Assembly (NCBI GenBank): GCA_964595365.1
Contig: CAZQQC010000065.1
Location: forward strand, 1-16,529
Length of the DNA stretch: 16,529 nt
Direction: 5' to 3'
Source: Fen-1258 sp964595365
GTDB taxonomy: Bacteria; Bacteroidota; Ignavibacteria; Ignavibacteriales; Melioribacteraceae
Under the pieces are notes generated by a model. The model worked only from the letters and a program-made list of their open reading frames with translations. It ran no database searches and was not told the origin of the DNA. The position numbers were made by a program, and so were the translations under genes. Below, one piece after another: positions 7,664-15,324 of this stretch. Every line of letters begins with the position of its first letter. The first letter of the stretch is position 1.

Positions 7664-9334
7664 ATGGACCCTTCCTCTGACAAAATAGATCAACATCAGT
7701 TAGTTTCATACTTACAAAATTTAGAATCGAGAATTTCGCGGATTGAATCCCATCTCCAGCTCAATACATATTCAACCGGGAACGAATTCAAATTGCCGCC
7801 TCTATTTTCCCGTAAAATTTCCGATCGAGCCGAAAGTCTTGAAGAAACAATCGGACAGTTCTGGTTTGCCAAAGTAGGGATAGTCATTCTTTCAATTGGT
7901 ATTGTTTTTCTTTTAACCTTTCCATATAAGAACTTACCTTCAGCAGCGCCCAGCCTATTTGGTTACGTAATAGTTGGTGTGTTGATGTTTTTGTCCACAT
8001 ACTCAAGCAGATCTCTGCCGTTTCTCTCTCACTATATTTTCGGCGGAGGTCTGTTGCTTTTGTACTTTACAACCCTTCGGCTGCATTATTTTGGAATCGA
8101 ACGCGCTATTGAAAATGAATTGGTCGAAATTATTCTGCTGATTGTTGTTTCAATCATTTATCTGGTAATTGCATATAGAAGAAAATCAATTTATCTGAGT
8201 TCCATCGGAATAACGTTAGCGGCAATTACTATTCTCATCAGCAATAACAGTTATTCTGTTTTTCTTTTTTTAATGATTCTTTCCTTTTTTATAGTTCACC
8301 TTAAGATAAAATTTAACTGGAATCCGCTTTACAATTACGGAATTGTTTTAGTGTATCTGACCAATTTTCTGTGGTTCATTAGTAATCCGGTTATTGGAAA
8401 CCAGGTCGGTCTCCGCATTCTTCCGGCTATCAATCTTTTTGCTTACTTGTTATATGCTGCAATTTTCTCTTCGGCAAATTTATATCACCAAAACAGGGAG
8501 GAAGAAAAGTTTACGATAATATTAAACTCACTTTTCAATTGTTCTTGGTCGTATTGCTTCTTTTTGCTGATCACGCTTCTTAAGTATAAAGAGATTTTAC
8601 CTCTTTCTCATTTTATCGCGTCAATTTTGTTCTTGACGGTATCGGTGTTGTTTTGGATTAAGGAAGAAAGCAAGTACGCTACATTTTTTTATTCGATTTT
8701 CGGGTACACTGCGTTAAGTGTAGCAATTATTGCGCAATTCAACGAGCCGGATTTCTTTGTTTGGCTCAGCTGGCAAAGCGTGATAGTAGTTTCAACAGCT
8801 ATCTGGTTTAAGTCGAAGTTTATCATTGTTGCAAATTTCGTGATGTATTTAATCATATTCTTTTCTTACCTGGCGTTGTCGGGCAGTTTTGGTGTAGTAA
8901 GTTTTAGCTTTGGAATTGTTGCTCTTATTAGTGCAAGAATATTGAATTGGAAAAAAGACCGGCTGGATCTTAAAACCGAGGCGATGAGAGTCTCGTACCT
9001 GGCATCTGCATTCTTCATTTTCCCGTATGCTTTATATCATATTGTTCCCAAAAATTACGTGAGTCTATCATGGACATTAGTGGCATTAACATACTATGTA
9101 ATGAGTGTAATCTTAAAAAATAAAAAGTACCGCTGGATGGCTTTACTAACTTTTTTACTGACTGTGTTGTATATATTATTTGTGGGTACAACGGATTTAG
9201 ATCCAACCTATAGAATCGTCTCGTTTGTATTTCTCGGTATTGTGCTGGTCTTGATTTCCGTTTTATATGCTAAGAAAAAGTCGAAATCGGTATTGCACGA
9301 AGAAGTTGATTCAGAATTAATTGATAAATCATAA
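7664..9334 (+). CDS. DUF2339-like polytopic membrane protein
   Basis: A 556-residue protein with a short soluble N-terminus that includes a predicted coiled coil (LVSYLQNLESRISRIESHL, near residues 13-31), followed by at least a dozen membrane helices reaching almost to the C-terminus. The entry to the membrane part (LEETIGQFWFAKVGIVILSI, then GIVFLL) matches the opening of DUF2339 proteins, where an E-x-x-x-G precedes the first helix. The function of that family is unknown, and no catalytic residues stand out. The ATG at 7664 is chosen because GAGGAG precedes it by seven bases. Only 35 bases separate its stop from the octahaem cytochrome gene, so it is probably the first gene of the respiratory operon and may serve that complex. 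This is inference from position only. Confidence 0.7.
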   Translation: MDPSSDKIDQHQLVSYLQNLESRISRIESHLQLNTYSTGNEFKLPPLFSRKISDRAESLEETIGQFWFAKVGIVILSIGIVFLLTFPYKNLPSAAPSLFGYVIVGVLMFLSTYSSRSLPFLSHYIFGGGLLLLYFTTLRLHYFGIERAIENELVEIILLIVVSIIYLVIAYRRKSIYLSSIGITLAAITILISNNSYSVFLFLMILSFFIVHLKIKFNWNPLYNYGIVLVYLTNFLWFISNPVIGNQVGLRILPAINLFAYLLYAAIFSSANLYHQNREEEKFTIILNSLFNCSWSYCFFLLITLLKYKEILPLSHFIASILFLTVSVLFWIKEESKYATFFYSIFGYTALSVAIIAQFNEPDFFVWLSWQSVIVVSTAIWFKSKFIIVANFVMYLIIFFSYLALSGSFGVVSFSFGIVALISARILNWKKDRLDLKTEAMRVSYLASAFFIFPYALYHIVPKNYVSLSWTLVALTYYVMSVILKNKKYRWMALLTFLLTVLYILFVGTTDLDPTYRIVSFVFLGIVLVLISVLYAKKKSKSVLHEEVDSELIDKS

Positions 9335-9369
9335 ACAATTAAGTCACATAATCCGGAGAAAATATTTTC

Positions 9370-10119
9370 ATGAAAAACCTTCTTGCAAAGATACCGGAAC
9401 AGGTAAAACGATTATCTGTTTTGCTCGTAATATTTGTCATTGTTTTTATAATAGTCCGGTCGGTTCTAATTCCGGGTGATTTTGGAAAAATAGGGCATTA
9501 CCGGGCGTCGGCGTTGCAGAATATTGCAAACAATGAACTGCATTACGCCGGGCAGGAGGTCTGCGTTGATTGTCATAACGATATTGCTGCAATCAAAACA
9601 AAAGGGTATCACAAAAACCTCGCATGCGAAGTTTGCCACGGCCCTTCGGTAAAGCATACAGAAACGCCGGATGAATTTAAACCGCAAATTCAACGCAACA
9701 GAAGTTTTTGCCCAACATGTCATGAATATTTGCCGTCGAGGCCTACAGGATTTCCGCAAATAATTTCGGTGTCACACAATCCAAGAAAAATTTGTGTGTC
9801 CTGTCATAATCCTCATAATCCTGTTCCACCGCAAACGCCCAAAGGCTGTGAAGCATGTCATGCAGAAATTGCTGCAACCAAATCGTTGTCGTTTCATGCC
9901 GAGATTCCGTGTACCAAGTGTCACGAAGCAAATGAAAAGCACAAATTGAATCCGCGAGAGAATCTTCCTTCCAAACCGACAACACGTGAATTCTGTGGAC
10001 AATGTCATGCAGAAAACGCAAACAGCCCGAAGGACATTCCGAGAATTAATATGGCAACTCACGAGCCACGGTATGTTTGCTGGCAATGTCATTATCCACA
10101 TTTACCGGAGGCTCAATAA
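9370..10119 (+). CDS. Membrane-anchored octahaem cytochrome c
   Basis: 249 residues with one N-terminal hydrophobic helix (about 15-35) that anchors it to the cytoplasmic membrane, and a periplasmic domain with eight CxxCH haem c sites at 65, 86, 114, 142, 160, 181, 209 and 237. With one haem per 23 residues or so in the haem domain, it should form an electron wire rather than an enzyme. Many extra His residues (for example in KGYHKNL and VSHNPRK) can supply the distal ligands for bis-His haems. It precedes a four-cluster ferredoxin and an NrfD subunit. The natural reading is that it passes electrons between that module and periplasmic carriers, as in the multihaem c/FeS/NrfD modules of metal- and nitrite-reducing bacteria. 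GGAG lies 11 bases before the ATG. The stop TAA shares one base with the next ATG (TAATG). Confidence 0.92.
   Translation: MKNLLAKIPEQVKRLSVLLVIFVIVFIIVRSVLIPGDFGKIGHYRASALQNIANNELHYAGQEVCVDCHNDIAAIKTKGYHKNLACEVCHGPSVKHTETPDEFKPQIQRNRSFCPTCHEYLPSRPTGFPQIISVSHNPRKICVSCHNPHNPVPPQTPKGCEACHAEIAATKSLSFHAEIPCTKCHEANEKHKLNPRENLPSKPTTREFCGQCHAENANSPKDIPRINMATHEPRYVCWQCHYPHLPEAQ
10107..10111 (+). promoter_or_regulatory. Ribosome binding site deciding the start of the FeS subunit
   Basis: GGAGG inside the last codons of the octahaem cytochrome gene, seven bases before the ATG at 10119. It rules out the longer reading from 10077. Confidence 0.65.
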
Positions 10120-10913
10120 TGGAAAAGAGAGTTAATGAAATAGAGAAGAAAATTGAGAGAAGAAATTTTCTTAAAAAATTAGCTGTGGCAGCAGTGGCTC
10201 CGGTAACTTTTGGGTTTTTAGGAACCGGTGAAAAATTAACCGGTCTTAAAAAATGGATGCTTGATAATGGATATGTTCCGAAAGATCATAAATGGGGAAT
10301 GGGAATCGATATTAGCAAATGTATAGGCTGCGGAAGATGCGCCGATGCATGCAAGAATGAAAACAATGTTCCGCGCGAGCCGTTCTTTTTTAGAACATGG
10401 GTAGAGCAATACAGAATTTATGAAGGCGGAGAAGTTTTGGTCGATAGTCCGGACGGTTCTATTGATGGCTTTGAAGTTTTACCTACAAAGAAGAAAATGC
10501 TGCGGAGTTTCTTTGTACCTAAAATTTGCAATCATTGCGATAATCCTCCGTGCGTTCAAGTTTGTCCGGTCGGCGCAACATTCAAATCGGAAGACGGCGT
10601 AGTTTTGGTAGATTCGGATTATTGCATCGGTTGCAGATATTGCATCCAAGCCTGTCCTTACGGCGCACGGTTCTTGCACCCTGTAAAACGCACAGCAGAA
10701 AAATGTACTTTCTGTTATCACCGTATAACAAAAGACAAACTGCCTGCGTGCGTGGAAGTCTGCCCCACACAAGCAAGAATTTTTGGCGAACTGAACAAAA
10801 AAGCAAGTCCATTGGTTAGATTTTTGCGAATGAATAAAATCGGAATTCTTAAACCTTCGCTTAACACAGAGCCAAAAGTTTATTATGCTAATCTTGATAT
10901 GGAGGTAAAATAA
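10119..10913 (+). CDS. Tat-exported ferredoxin subunit with four [4Fe-4S] clusters (NrfC/PsrB/DmsB type)
   Basis: 264 residues. An N-terminal twin-arginine signal (RRNFLKKLAVAAVAP, from residue 14) shows that the folded, cluster-loaded protein is exported to the periplasmic face. Sixteen Cys fall in four complete sets: 68/71/74/78, 137/140/145/149, 169/172/175/179 and 196/199/211/215. That is the full four-cubane plan of the electron-transfer subunit in NrfC, PsrB and DmsB. The family links a membrane quinone subunit to a catalytic or haem partner. The next gene is an NrfD-type subunit and the previous one an octahaem cytochrome, so the chain quinol, NrfD, FeS, haem c is the likely order. The ATG at 10119 is chosen over an upstream in-frame Met because GGAGG precedes it and the Tat signal then begins at the right distance. 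No molybdopterin subunit is encoded nearby. Confidence 0.94.
   Translation: MEKRVNEIEKKIERRNFLKKLAVAAVAPVTFGFLGTGEKLTGLKKWMLDNGYVPKDHKWGMGIDISKCIGCGRCADACKNENNVPREPFFFRTWVEQYRIYEGGEVLVDSPDGSIDGFEVLPTKKKMLRSFFVPKICNHCDNPPCVQVCPVGATFKSEDGVVLVDSDYCIGCRYCIQACPYGARFLHPVKRTAEKCTFCYHRITKDKLPACVEVCPTQARIFGELNKKASPLVRFLRMNKIGILKPSLNTEPKVYYANLDMEVK
10901..10906 (+). promoter_or_regulatory. Ribosome binding site for the GTG-initiated NrfD-like gene
   Basis: GGAGGT, eight bases before the GTG at 10915 and overlapping the last codons of the ferredoxin gene. It supports the GTG start. Confidence 0.6.
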
Positions 10914-10914
10914 C

Positions 10915-12108
10915 GTGGAAGAATTAGTTCAACACCTAACCCCGATACTAAAAGAAATAAGCGGATACATTTTTCCCAACGAAGTAGAGCTGCACTGGGG
11001 AATCTTAATCGTACTGTATCCTTATCTAACCGGATTGGTCGCTGGTGCGTTTATTTTGGCTTCGCTAGTAAAAGTATTTAACGTGAAAGAATTGCAGCCT
11101 ACGTACAGAATTGCTATGCTAACTGCATTGTCGTTCTTGATTGTTGCGCCGTTGCCGCTTCTTGCGCATCTCGGTCATCCGGAAAAATCATACGAAATCT
11201 TTCTCACTCCCAATACAACTTCTGCTATGGCAATGTTCGGATTTGTTTATGCGTGGTACCTTATGGCGGTTCTGCTTTTGGAAATCTGGTTCGATTACCG
11301 GCGAGATATAATTTTGTGGACAGCAAAAGAGAAGGGAGTTAAGAAATGGATTCACAAAATTATTTCGCTTTTCTCAAAAGATATTTCCGAAAAGGCAATT
11401 CACTTCGATAAAAAATCGGTCAAGATTGTAACCATAATCGGAATTCCATCTGCATTTCTTCTTCACGGTTATGTAGGATTCATATTCGGATCCGTAAAGG
11501 CAAATCCATGGTGGTCCAGCGTTTTAATGCCTATTGTATTTTTGTTCTCGGCTATTGTTTCGGGAATTGCGCTTGTGCTGATCATTTACATGATAGCAAT
11601 GCCGCTCAGATCCAAACCGATTCAGATGGATTGCCTCGATAAACTGGCAAGCTATTTATTCTATGTAATGATAATTGACTTCTCGCTTGAGGCTCTCGAT
11701 TTTATTCACCGCATTTATGAGTCGGAAGAATCTATAAAAATATTATCGGAACTGGTTTCCGGTAAATTATTTGTCAGTCTTGTGGTAATTCAACTTTTGA
11801 TGGGAATGCTTATTCCGCTTGCATCAATTGCTGCTACAAAAATGTTTAAAGCACCAAACGAGCTGAAAAAAATGATTTACTTCATTGCTGCAATCCTGGT
11901 TGAAATAGGAATATTTACAACACGTTGGAATATTGTAATAGGCGGACAGTTGTTTTCAAAAAGTTTGCGCGGTCTAACGGTTTATAAAATTACATTCTTC
12001 GGTCTCGAAGGATTCCTGGCATCAATAGGAATTTTGATCCTTCCCTTCATTATACTTTTTATTTTAATGAAAATGCTTCCGCCGTGGGAGGAAGTGCGGA
12101 ATCCCTAA
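10915..12108 (+). CDS. NrfD/PsrC-type quinone-binding membrane subunit
   Basis: 397 residues with nine apparent membrane helices (about 28-55, 67-86, 104-126, 171-195, 203-229, 242-266, 285-309, 319-337 and 362-387). The segment TTRWNIVIGGQ (335-345), ahead of the last helix, is a hallmark of the NrfD family. Early helices carry the pattern HWGILIVLYPYLTGLVAGAF (27-46) and LAHLGHPEK (83-91), also typical. NrfD subunits contain no haem; they bind quinone and exchange electrons with the four-cluster ferredoxin on the periplasmic side, here encoded directly upstream. A charged loop at about 128-170 between helices three and four is longer than I would expect. It starts with GTG at 10915, one base after the ferredoxin stop. 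A gap of 52 bases before the Rieske gene allows a second promoter, though none is evident. Confidence 0.92.
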   Translation: MEELVQHLTPILKEISGYIFPNEVELHWGILIVLYPYLTGLVAGAFILASLVKVFNVKELQPTYRIAMLTALSFLIVAPLPLLAHLGHPEKSYEIFLTPNTTSAMAMFGFVYAWYLMAVLLLEIWFDYRRDIILWTAKEKGVKKWIHKIISLFSKDISEKAIHFDKKSVKIVTIIGIPSAFLLHGYVGFIFGSVKANPWWSSVLMPIVFLFSAIVSGIALVLIIYMIAMPLRSKPIQMDCLDKLASYLFYVMIIDFSLEALDFIHRIYESEESIKILSELVSGKLFVSLVVIQLLMGMLIPLASIAATKMFKAPNELKKMIYFIAAILVEIGIFTTRWNIVIGGQLFSKSLRGLTVYKITFFGLEGFLASIGILILPFIILFILMKMLPPWEEVRNP

Positions 12109-12160
12109 TAAATTATTATATTTATTTTATAATTAATCACAAATAAAAACATATTAGGTT

Positions 12161-12592
12161 ATGAAGATAGACAGAAGAAAATTTTTGAATTCGATTTTGG
12201 GAATAGGAGGCATAGGAGGAATCCTTTCAATTTTTTATCCCATCATTTCTTACTTAATTCCTCCTAAGATGGCGGAACCAAAAGTGAATTCTGTTAAGGC
12301 CGGAATAACAACGGACCTTGCAGCAAACAGTTATAAAATTGTTAAGTTCGGAAAAAAACCGGTTATATTAGTTAAAACTGAAGATGGACAGTATAAAGCG
12401 CTGTCGGCAACATGCACGCATTTAGCTTGTATTGTTCAATATAGACAGGATACAAAACAGATCTGGTGTGCATGCCATAACGGTGTTTACGATTTGAATG
12501 GAAGAAATATTTCCGGTCCGCCTCCCCGACCTTTAGAACAATACGATGTAAAAATTGTAAAGGACGAAATTGTAATTACAAAAATGGGTTAA
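12161..12592 (+). CDS. Rieske [2Fe-2S] protein of a quinol:cytochrome complex
   Basis: 143 residues. An N-terminal RRKFLNSILGIGGIGGI segment looks like a Tat-type signal that stays as a membrane anchor, followed by the Rieske fold. Box I is CTHLAC (85-90) and box II is CACHNGVYD (103-111). They give the two Cys and two His cluster ligands (C85, H87, C103, H106) and the disulphide pair (C90, C105) typical of bc1/b6f Rieske proteins rather than of dioxygenase ferredoxins. It takes one electron from quinol at the Qo site of cytochrome b, encoded three bases downstream. The usual GS of box II is changed (CHNGVYD for CHGSxYD/F), and losing the Ser that hydrogen-bonds the cluster is expected to lower its potential, fitting a menaquinol system. 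The ribosome site is weak (AGG at 12155-12157). Confidence 0.95.
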   Translation: MKIDRRKFLNSILGIGGIGGILSIFYPIISYLIPPKMAEPKVNSVKAGITTDLAANSYKIVKFGKKPVILVKTEDGQYKALSATCTHLACIVQYRQDTKQIWCACHNGVYDLNGRNISGPPPRPLEQYDVKIVKDEIVITKMG

Positions 12593-12595
12593 TCA

Positions 12596-13678
12596 ATGTT
12601 AAAAAATGTTGGTAATAAAATCATTTCGTGGATAGATGAGCGGTATGATCTAACGCCGGTACGCAAGCTGCTTCAACATAAAAAAGTTCCCGACCACCGA
12701 CACTCGGTTTGGTATTACATGGGCGGTGTAACTTTGTTTTTATTTGTTGTTCAACTCATTACCGGAATTTTGCTTCTTTTGTATTACCGCCCCGGTGAAG
12801 ACAATGCTTACGAAAGTATCCGCTTCATCGTTACAGAAGTTAAGTTTGGTTGGCTGATAAGAAATGTTCACAGCTGGTCGGCAAATTTGCTGGTGTTCTT
12901 CGCATTAGTTCACATGTTCAGTGTTTTCTTTTCCAAAGCATATCAAAAGCCGAGAGAGTTAACCTGGGTTACCGGATTTATAATTTTAGTTTTTTCTCTG
13001 GCATTCGGTTTCAGCGGTTATCTTTTGCCCTGGAATGAATTGGCTTTCTTTGCTACAAAAGTTGGAACCGACATTGTTGGAGTTGTACCGGTAATCGGTC
13101 AACCGTTAAAAATACTTTTGCGCGGAGGAGAAGAGGTAACCGGTGCAACGCTTTCAAGATTTTTTGGTATTCACGTTGCAATCTTGCCCGCAATCTTTTC
13201 TTTCTTTTTAGCTCTTCACTTATTATTTGTCCAGCGTCAGGGAATGCACGAGCCGGACGAGTTTAGAAACTTACCTGAAGGAAAAAAGAAATACATTCCT
13301 TTCTTTCCGGATTTTGCCCTTAAGGATTTATTGTTGTGGGTAGTCGTTTTCAACATTTTGATATTTCTAGCGCTTTATTTTCCGTGGGAGATTGGAAACA
13401 AAGCCGATGCATTTGCTCCTGCACCAAAAGGCATCAGACCGGAATGGTATTTCATGTTTATGTTTCAATCATTGAAATTTCTTCCTGCTCACATTTTATT
13501 TCTTGAAGGCGAACTGGTGGGCGTGTTGTTCTTCGGCGCTGTAGGGTTGGTTTGGATGTTAATTCCATACACAAAAGTAAAACACAGAAGCGGCTGGAAG
13601 TTTCAACCGCTAACACTGGTTGGAATTTGCATTGTTATTTTCATTATAGTCATGACCATTTTAGGCTACTTATTATAG
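12596..13678 (+). CDS. Cytochrome b, b6-type fused to subunit IV-like domain
   Basis: 360 residues carrying the quinol-oxidising Qo site and two b haems. Residues 1-215 match cytochrome b6, with YYRPGEDNAYESIRFI (63-78), KFGWLIRNVHSWSANLL (83-99), KPRELTWVTGFI (118-129) and GYLLPWNE (141-148). The haem His pairs are H92/H106 and H193/H208. The second pair has 14 residues between ligands, as in b6f, and not 13 as in mitochondrial bc1. The remaining part is subunit IV-like: RPEWYF (281-286, the Qo PEWY motif) and three further helices, giving seven in total instead of the eight of bc1. In chloroplast b6 a Cys in YCLGG carries the extra haem ci; here that place is Tyr41 (WYYMGG), so haem ci should be absent. 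It lies between the Rieske and nonahaem cytochrome genes. Confidence 0.95.
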   Translation: MLKNVGNKIISWIDERYDLTPVRKLLQHKKVPDHRHSVWYYMGGVTLFLFVVQLITGILLLLYYRPGEDNAYESIRFIVTEVKFGWLIRNVHSWSANLLVFFALVHMFSVFFSKAYQKPRELTWVTGFIILVFSLAFGFSGYLLPWNELAFFATKVGTDIVGVVPVIGQPLKILLRGGEEVTGATLSRFFGIHVAILPAIFSFFLALHLLFVQRQGMHEPDEFRNLPEGKKKYIPFFPDFALKDLLLWVVVFNILIFLALYFPWEIGNKADAFAPAPKGIRPEWYFMFMFQSLKFLPAHILFLEGELVGVLFFGAVGLVWMLIPYTKVKHRSGWKFQPLTLVGICIVIFIIVMTILGYLL

Positions 13679-13688
13679 GAACAATAAA

Positions 13689-14972
13689 ATGAGAACAAGA
13701 GTTTTTTATTTTTCGATCGTCGCACTGCTTACAATTTTTCTTTATGGATTCGCAATTCAAAAGACCAATAATAAAACGAAACAGACACCAAAGGTTGATA
13801 CCTGTATTTCATGCCATAAAGATCTCGACAACATGCCGAAAGGTTATTCCGAAAACGATGTGCATAGACAGGCAGGACTAACATGTGCGTCGTGTCACGG
13901 TGGAGACCCTACTAGCACAGATCAAGATGTTGCAATGAGTCCTGCAAAGGGTTTTGTAGGGGTTCCCAAGAGAAAAGAGATACCTAAATTTTGCGGCAAG
14001 TGTCATTCTAATATTGATTTTATGAGAATCTATCAACCGCGAATAGCGACCGATCAGGTTGCACAATATTACACCAGCATGCACGGAAAGAAACTTACGG
14101 CTGGTGATGAAAATGTTGCCGAGTGTGCAAGCTGCCATACTGCTCACAGCATTCTTCCGGTTAAAGATCCCCGCTCAACCGTGTATAAGCTGAATATTCC
14201 CAACACATGTAATAAGTGTCACGGCAATTCCGATTTGATGAAAAAATATAATCTTCCGAGCAACCAGCTTGAGGAATATTCGAAGAGCGTTCATGGAATT
14301 GCATTGCTAAAACAAAAAGATCTTGGCGCGCCGGCTTGCAACGATTGCCATGGCAATCATGGTGCAATGCCTCCGGGAATAACGTCTATTGCGCATGTTT
14401 GCGGAATGTGTCACTCTAGCAACAAGGAATATTTCAACGCTACAAAAATGGCAAAAGCATTTGCGGAACAGGATTTTCACGGGTGTGAACAATGTCATGG
14501 TAATCACGGCGTACAGAAACCTCCCGATGATATGGTTGGGGTAGGAAAGAATTCAAAATGTATCGATTGTCACAATAAAGGTGATGCAGGTTACATAGCG
14601 GCAGAAAAAATAGAAGCGAATATTATTCAGCTAAAAAACAATTATGATATTGCTATGAATAAACTTCTTGAAGTCCGCCAAAAAGGGATGAACGACGTTG
14701 ACATTGATTTTCTGCTTCAAGAAGCTAAACAGGATTTAATTCAGTCGAGAACTCTTGTGCATACATTCGATCCTGCAAGGGTAGGAGTAAAAACAAAAAA
14801 TGGTACGGATATTACAAACAAAGCAATAATGCTTTCGCAGAAAGAAATTGATGAGTATTACACCCGACGAACCGGTTTTGCTGCGGCTACACTTGCTTTC
14901 CTGGCAATTGTTGTTGCTCTCTATTTCAAGATTAAGGATAAAGAGAAAAAGAAAAATAAAGTGAATGGTTAG
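13689..14972 (+). CDS. Membrane-anchored nonahaem cytochrome c
   Basis: 427 residues. It has an N-terminal signal or anchor (about 5-23), then nine CxxCH haem c sites at 39, 66, 102, 146, 174, 217, 238, 266 and 291. A haem-free, mostly helical stretch follows (about 302-360), and a second membrane helix near the C-terminus (about 397-413) is followed by a Lys-rich tail that should face the cytoplasm. The haems are therefore held at the periplasmic face by one or two anchors. It follows cytochrome b by ten bases, in the position where cytochrome c1 or f would be encoded, and no c1 or f is present. I infer that it accepts electrons from the Rieske protein. Repeated segments (SMHGKKL, SVHGIAL, and CHGNHG twice) hint at internal duplication. 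The AGGA of the previous stop region serves as ribosome site. Confidence 0.93.
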   Translation: MRTRVFYFSIVALLTIFLYGFAIQKTNNKTKQTPKVDTCISCHKDLDNMPKGYSENDVHRQAGLTCASCHGGDPTSTDQDVAMSPAKGFVGVPKRKEIPKFCGKCHSNIDFMRIYQPRIATDQVAQYYTSMHGKKLTAGDENVAECASCHTAHSILPVKDPRSTVYKLNIPNTCNKCHGNSDLMKKYNLPSNQLEEYSKSVHGIALLKQKDLGAPACNDCHGNHGAMPPGITSIAHVCGMCHSSNKEYFNATKMAKAFAEQDFHGCEQCHGNHGVQKPPDDMVGVGKNSKCIDCHNKGDAGYIAAEKIEANIIQLKNNYDIAMNKLLEVRQKGMNDVDIDFLLQEAKQDLIQSRTLVHTFDPARVGVKTKNGTDITNKAIMLSQKEIDEYYTRRTGFAAATLAFLAIVVALYFKIKDKEKKKNKVNG

Positions 14973-15039
14973 AAAATAATATAATCGAAAAACTTCTCCT
15001 ATGCCTGCGTCGGCGCGAAAGGATAAATAAATTGGAAAC

Positions 15040-15244
15040 ATGGGGGAACATGCAGTTAAAAATCATAACAAAACATTGCTGCTGTACCACTTGGTGTTTC
15101 CGGCAAAATATCGAAGGAAAATATTTACAGAAGAAGTTGAAAAAACAATGAAGGCAACCTGTATAGAGATAAGTGAAAGATAATTAGATACGTTTTATAG
15201 AAATATGCACAGACCGGGGTCATGTTCATTATGTGAAATTCTTC
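15040..15244 (+). pseudogene. tnpA: IS200/IS605-family tnpA (Y1 HUH transposase) fragment, frameshifted
   Basis: From the ATG at 15040 the frame reads MGEHAVKNHNKTLLLYHLVF, then PAKYRRKIFTEEVEKTM, then KATCIEISER, and stops at TAA (15181-15183). The next frame (with a TAG at 15185) continues IRFIEICTDRGHVHYVKF to a TAA at 15245. This is the N-terminal half of a TnpA single-strand transposase, including the HUH motif (HVH, CAT GTT CAT at 15221-15229). The part with the catalytic Tyr is not recognisable in the remaining 80 bases before rpiA. The element is dead: one frameshift, at least one nonsense codon and a missing 3' half. IS200-type hairpin ends were not identified with confidence. Confidence 0.8.
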
Positions 15245-15324
15245 TAAGTGAATTAATGACATTGGGAGTGATGAAGCCTTCAGATATATTAAATTTTTTG
15301 GGTACCTACGGCAGTAATCTTCTA

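Noticed and set aside
10077..10118. Longer N-terminus of the ferredoxin gene from an upstream Met
   Set aside because: It would overlap the octahaem cytochrome gene, move the Tat signal inward and ignore the GGAGG at 10107.
14988..15025. Small GC-rich hairpin (TGCC / GGCG) before the tnpA remnant as an IS left end
   Set aside because: There are only four pairs including a wobble, and no flanking target or partner right end, so it cannot be told from chance.
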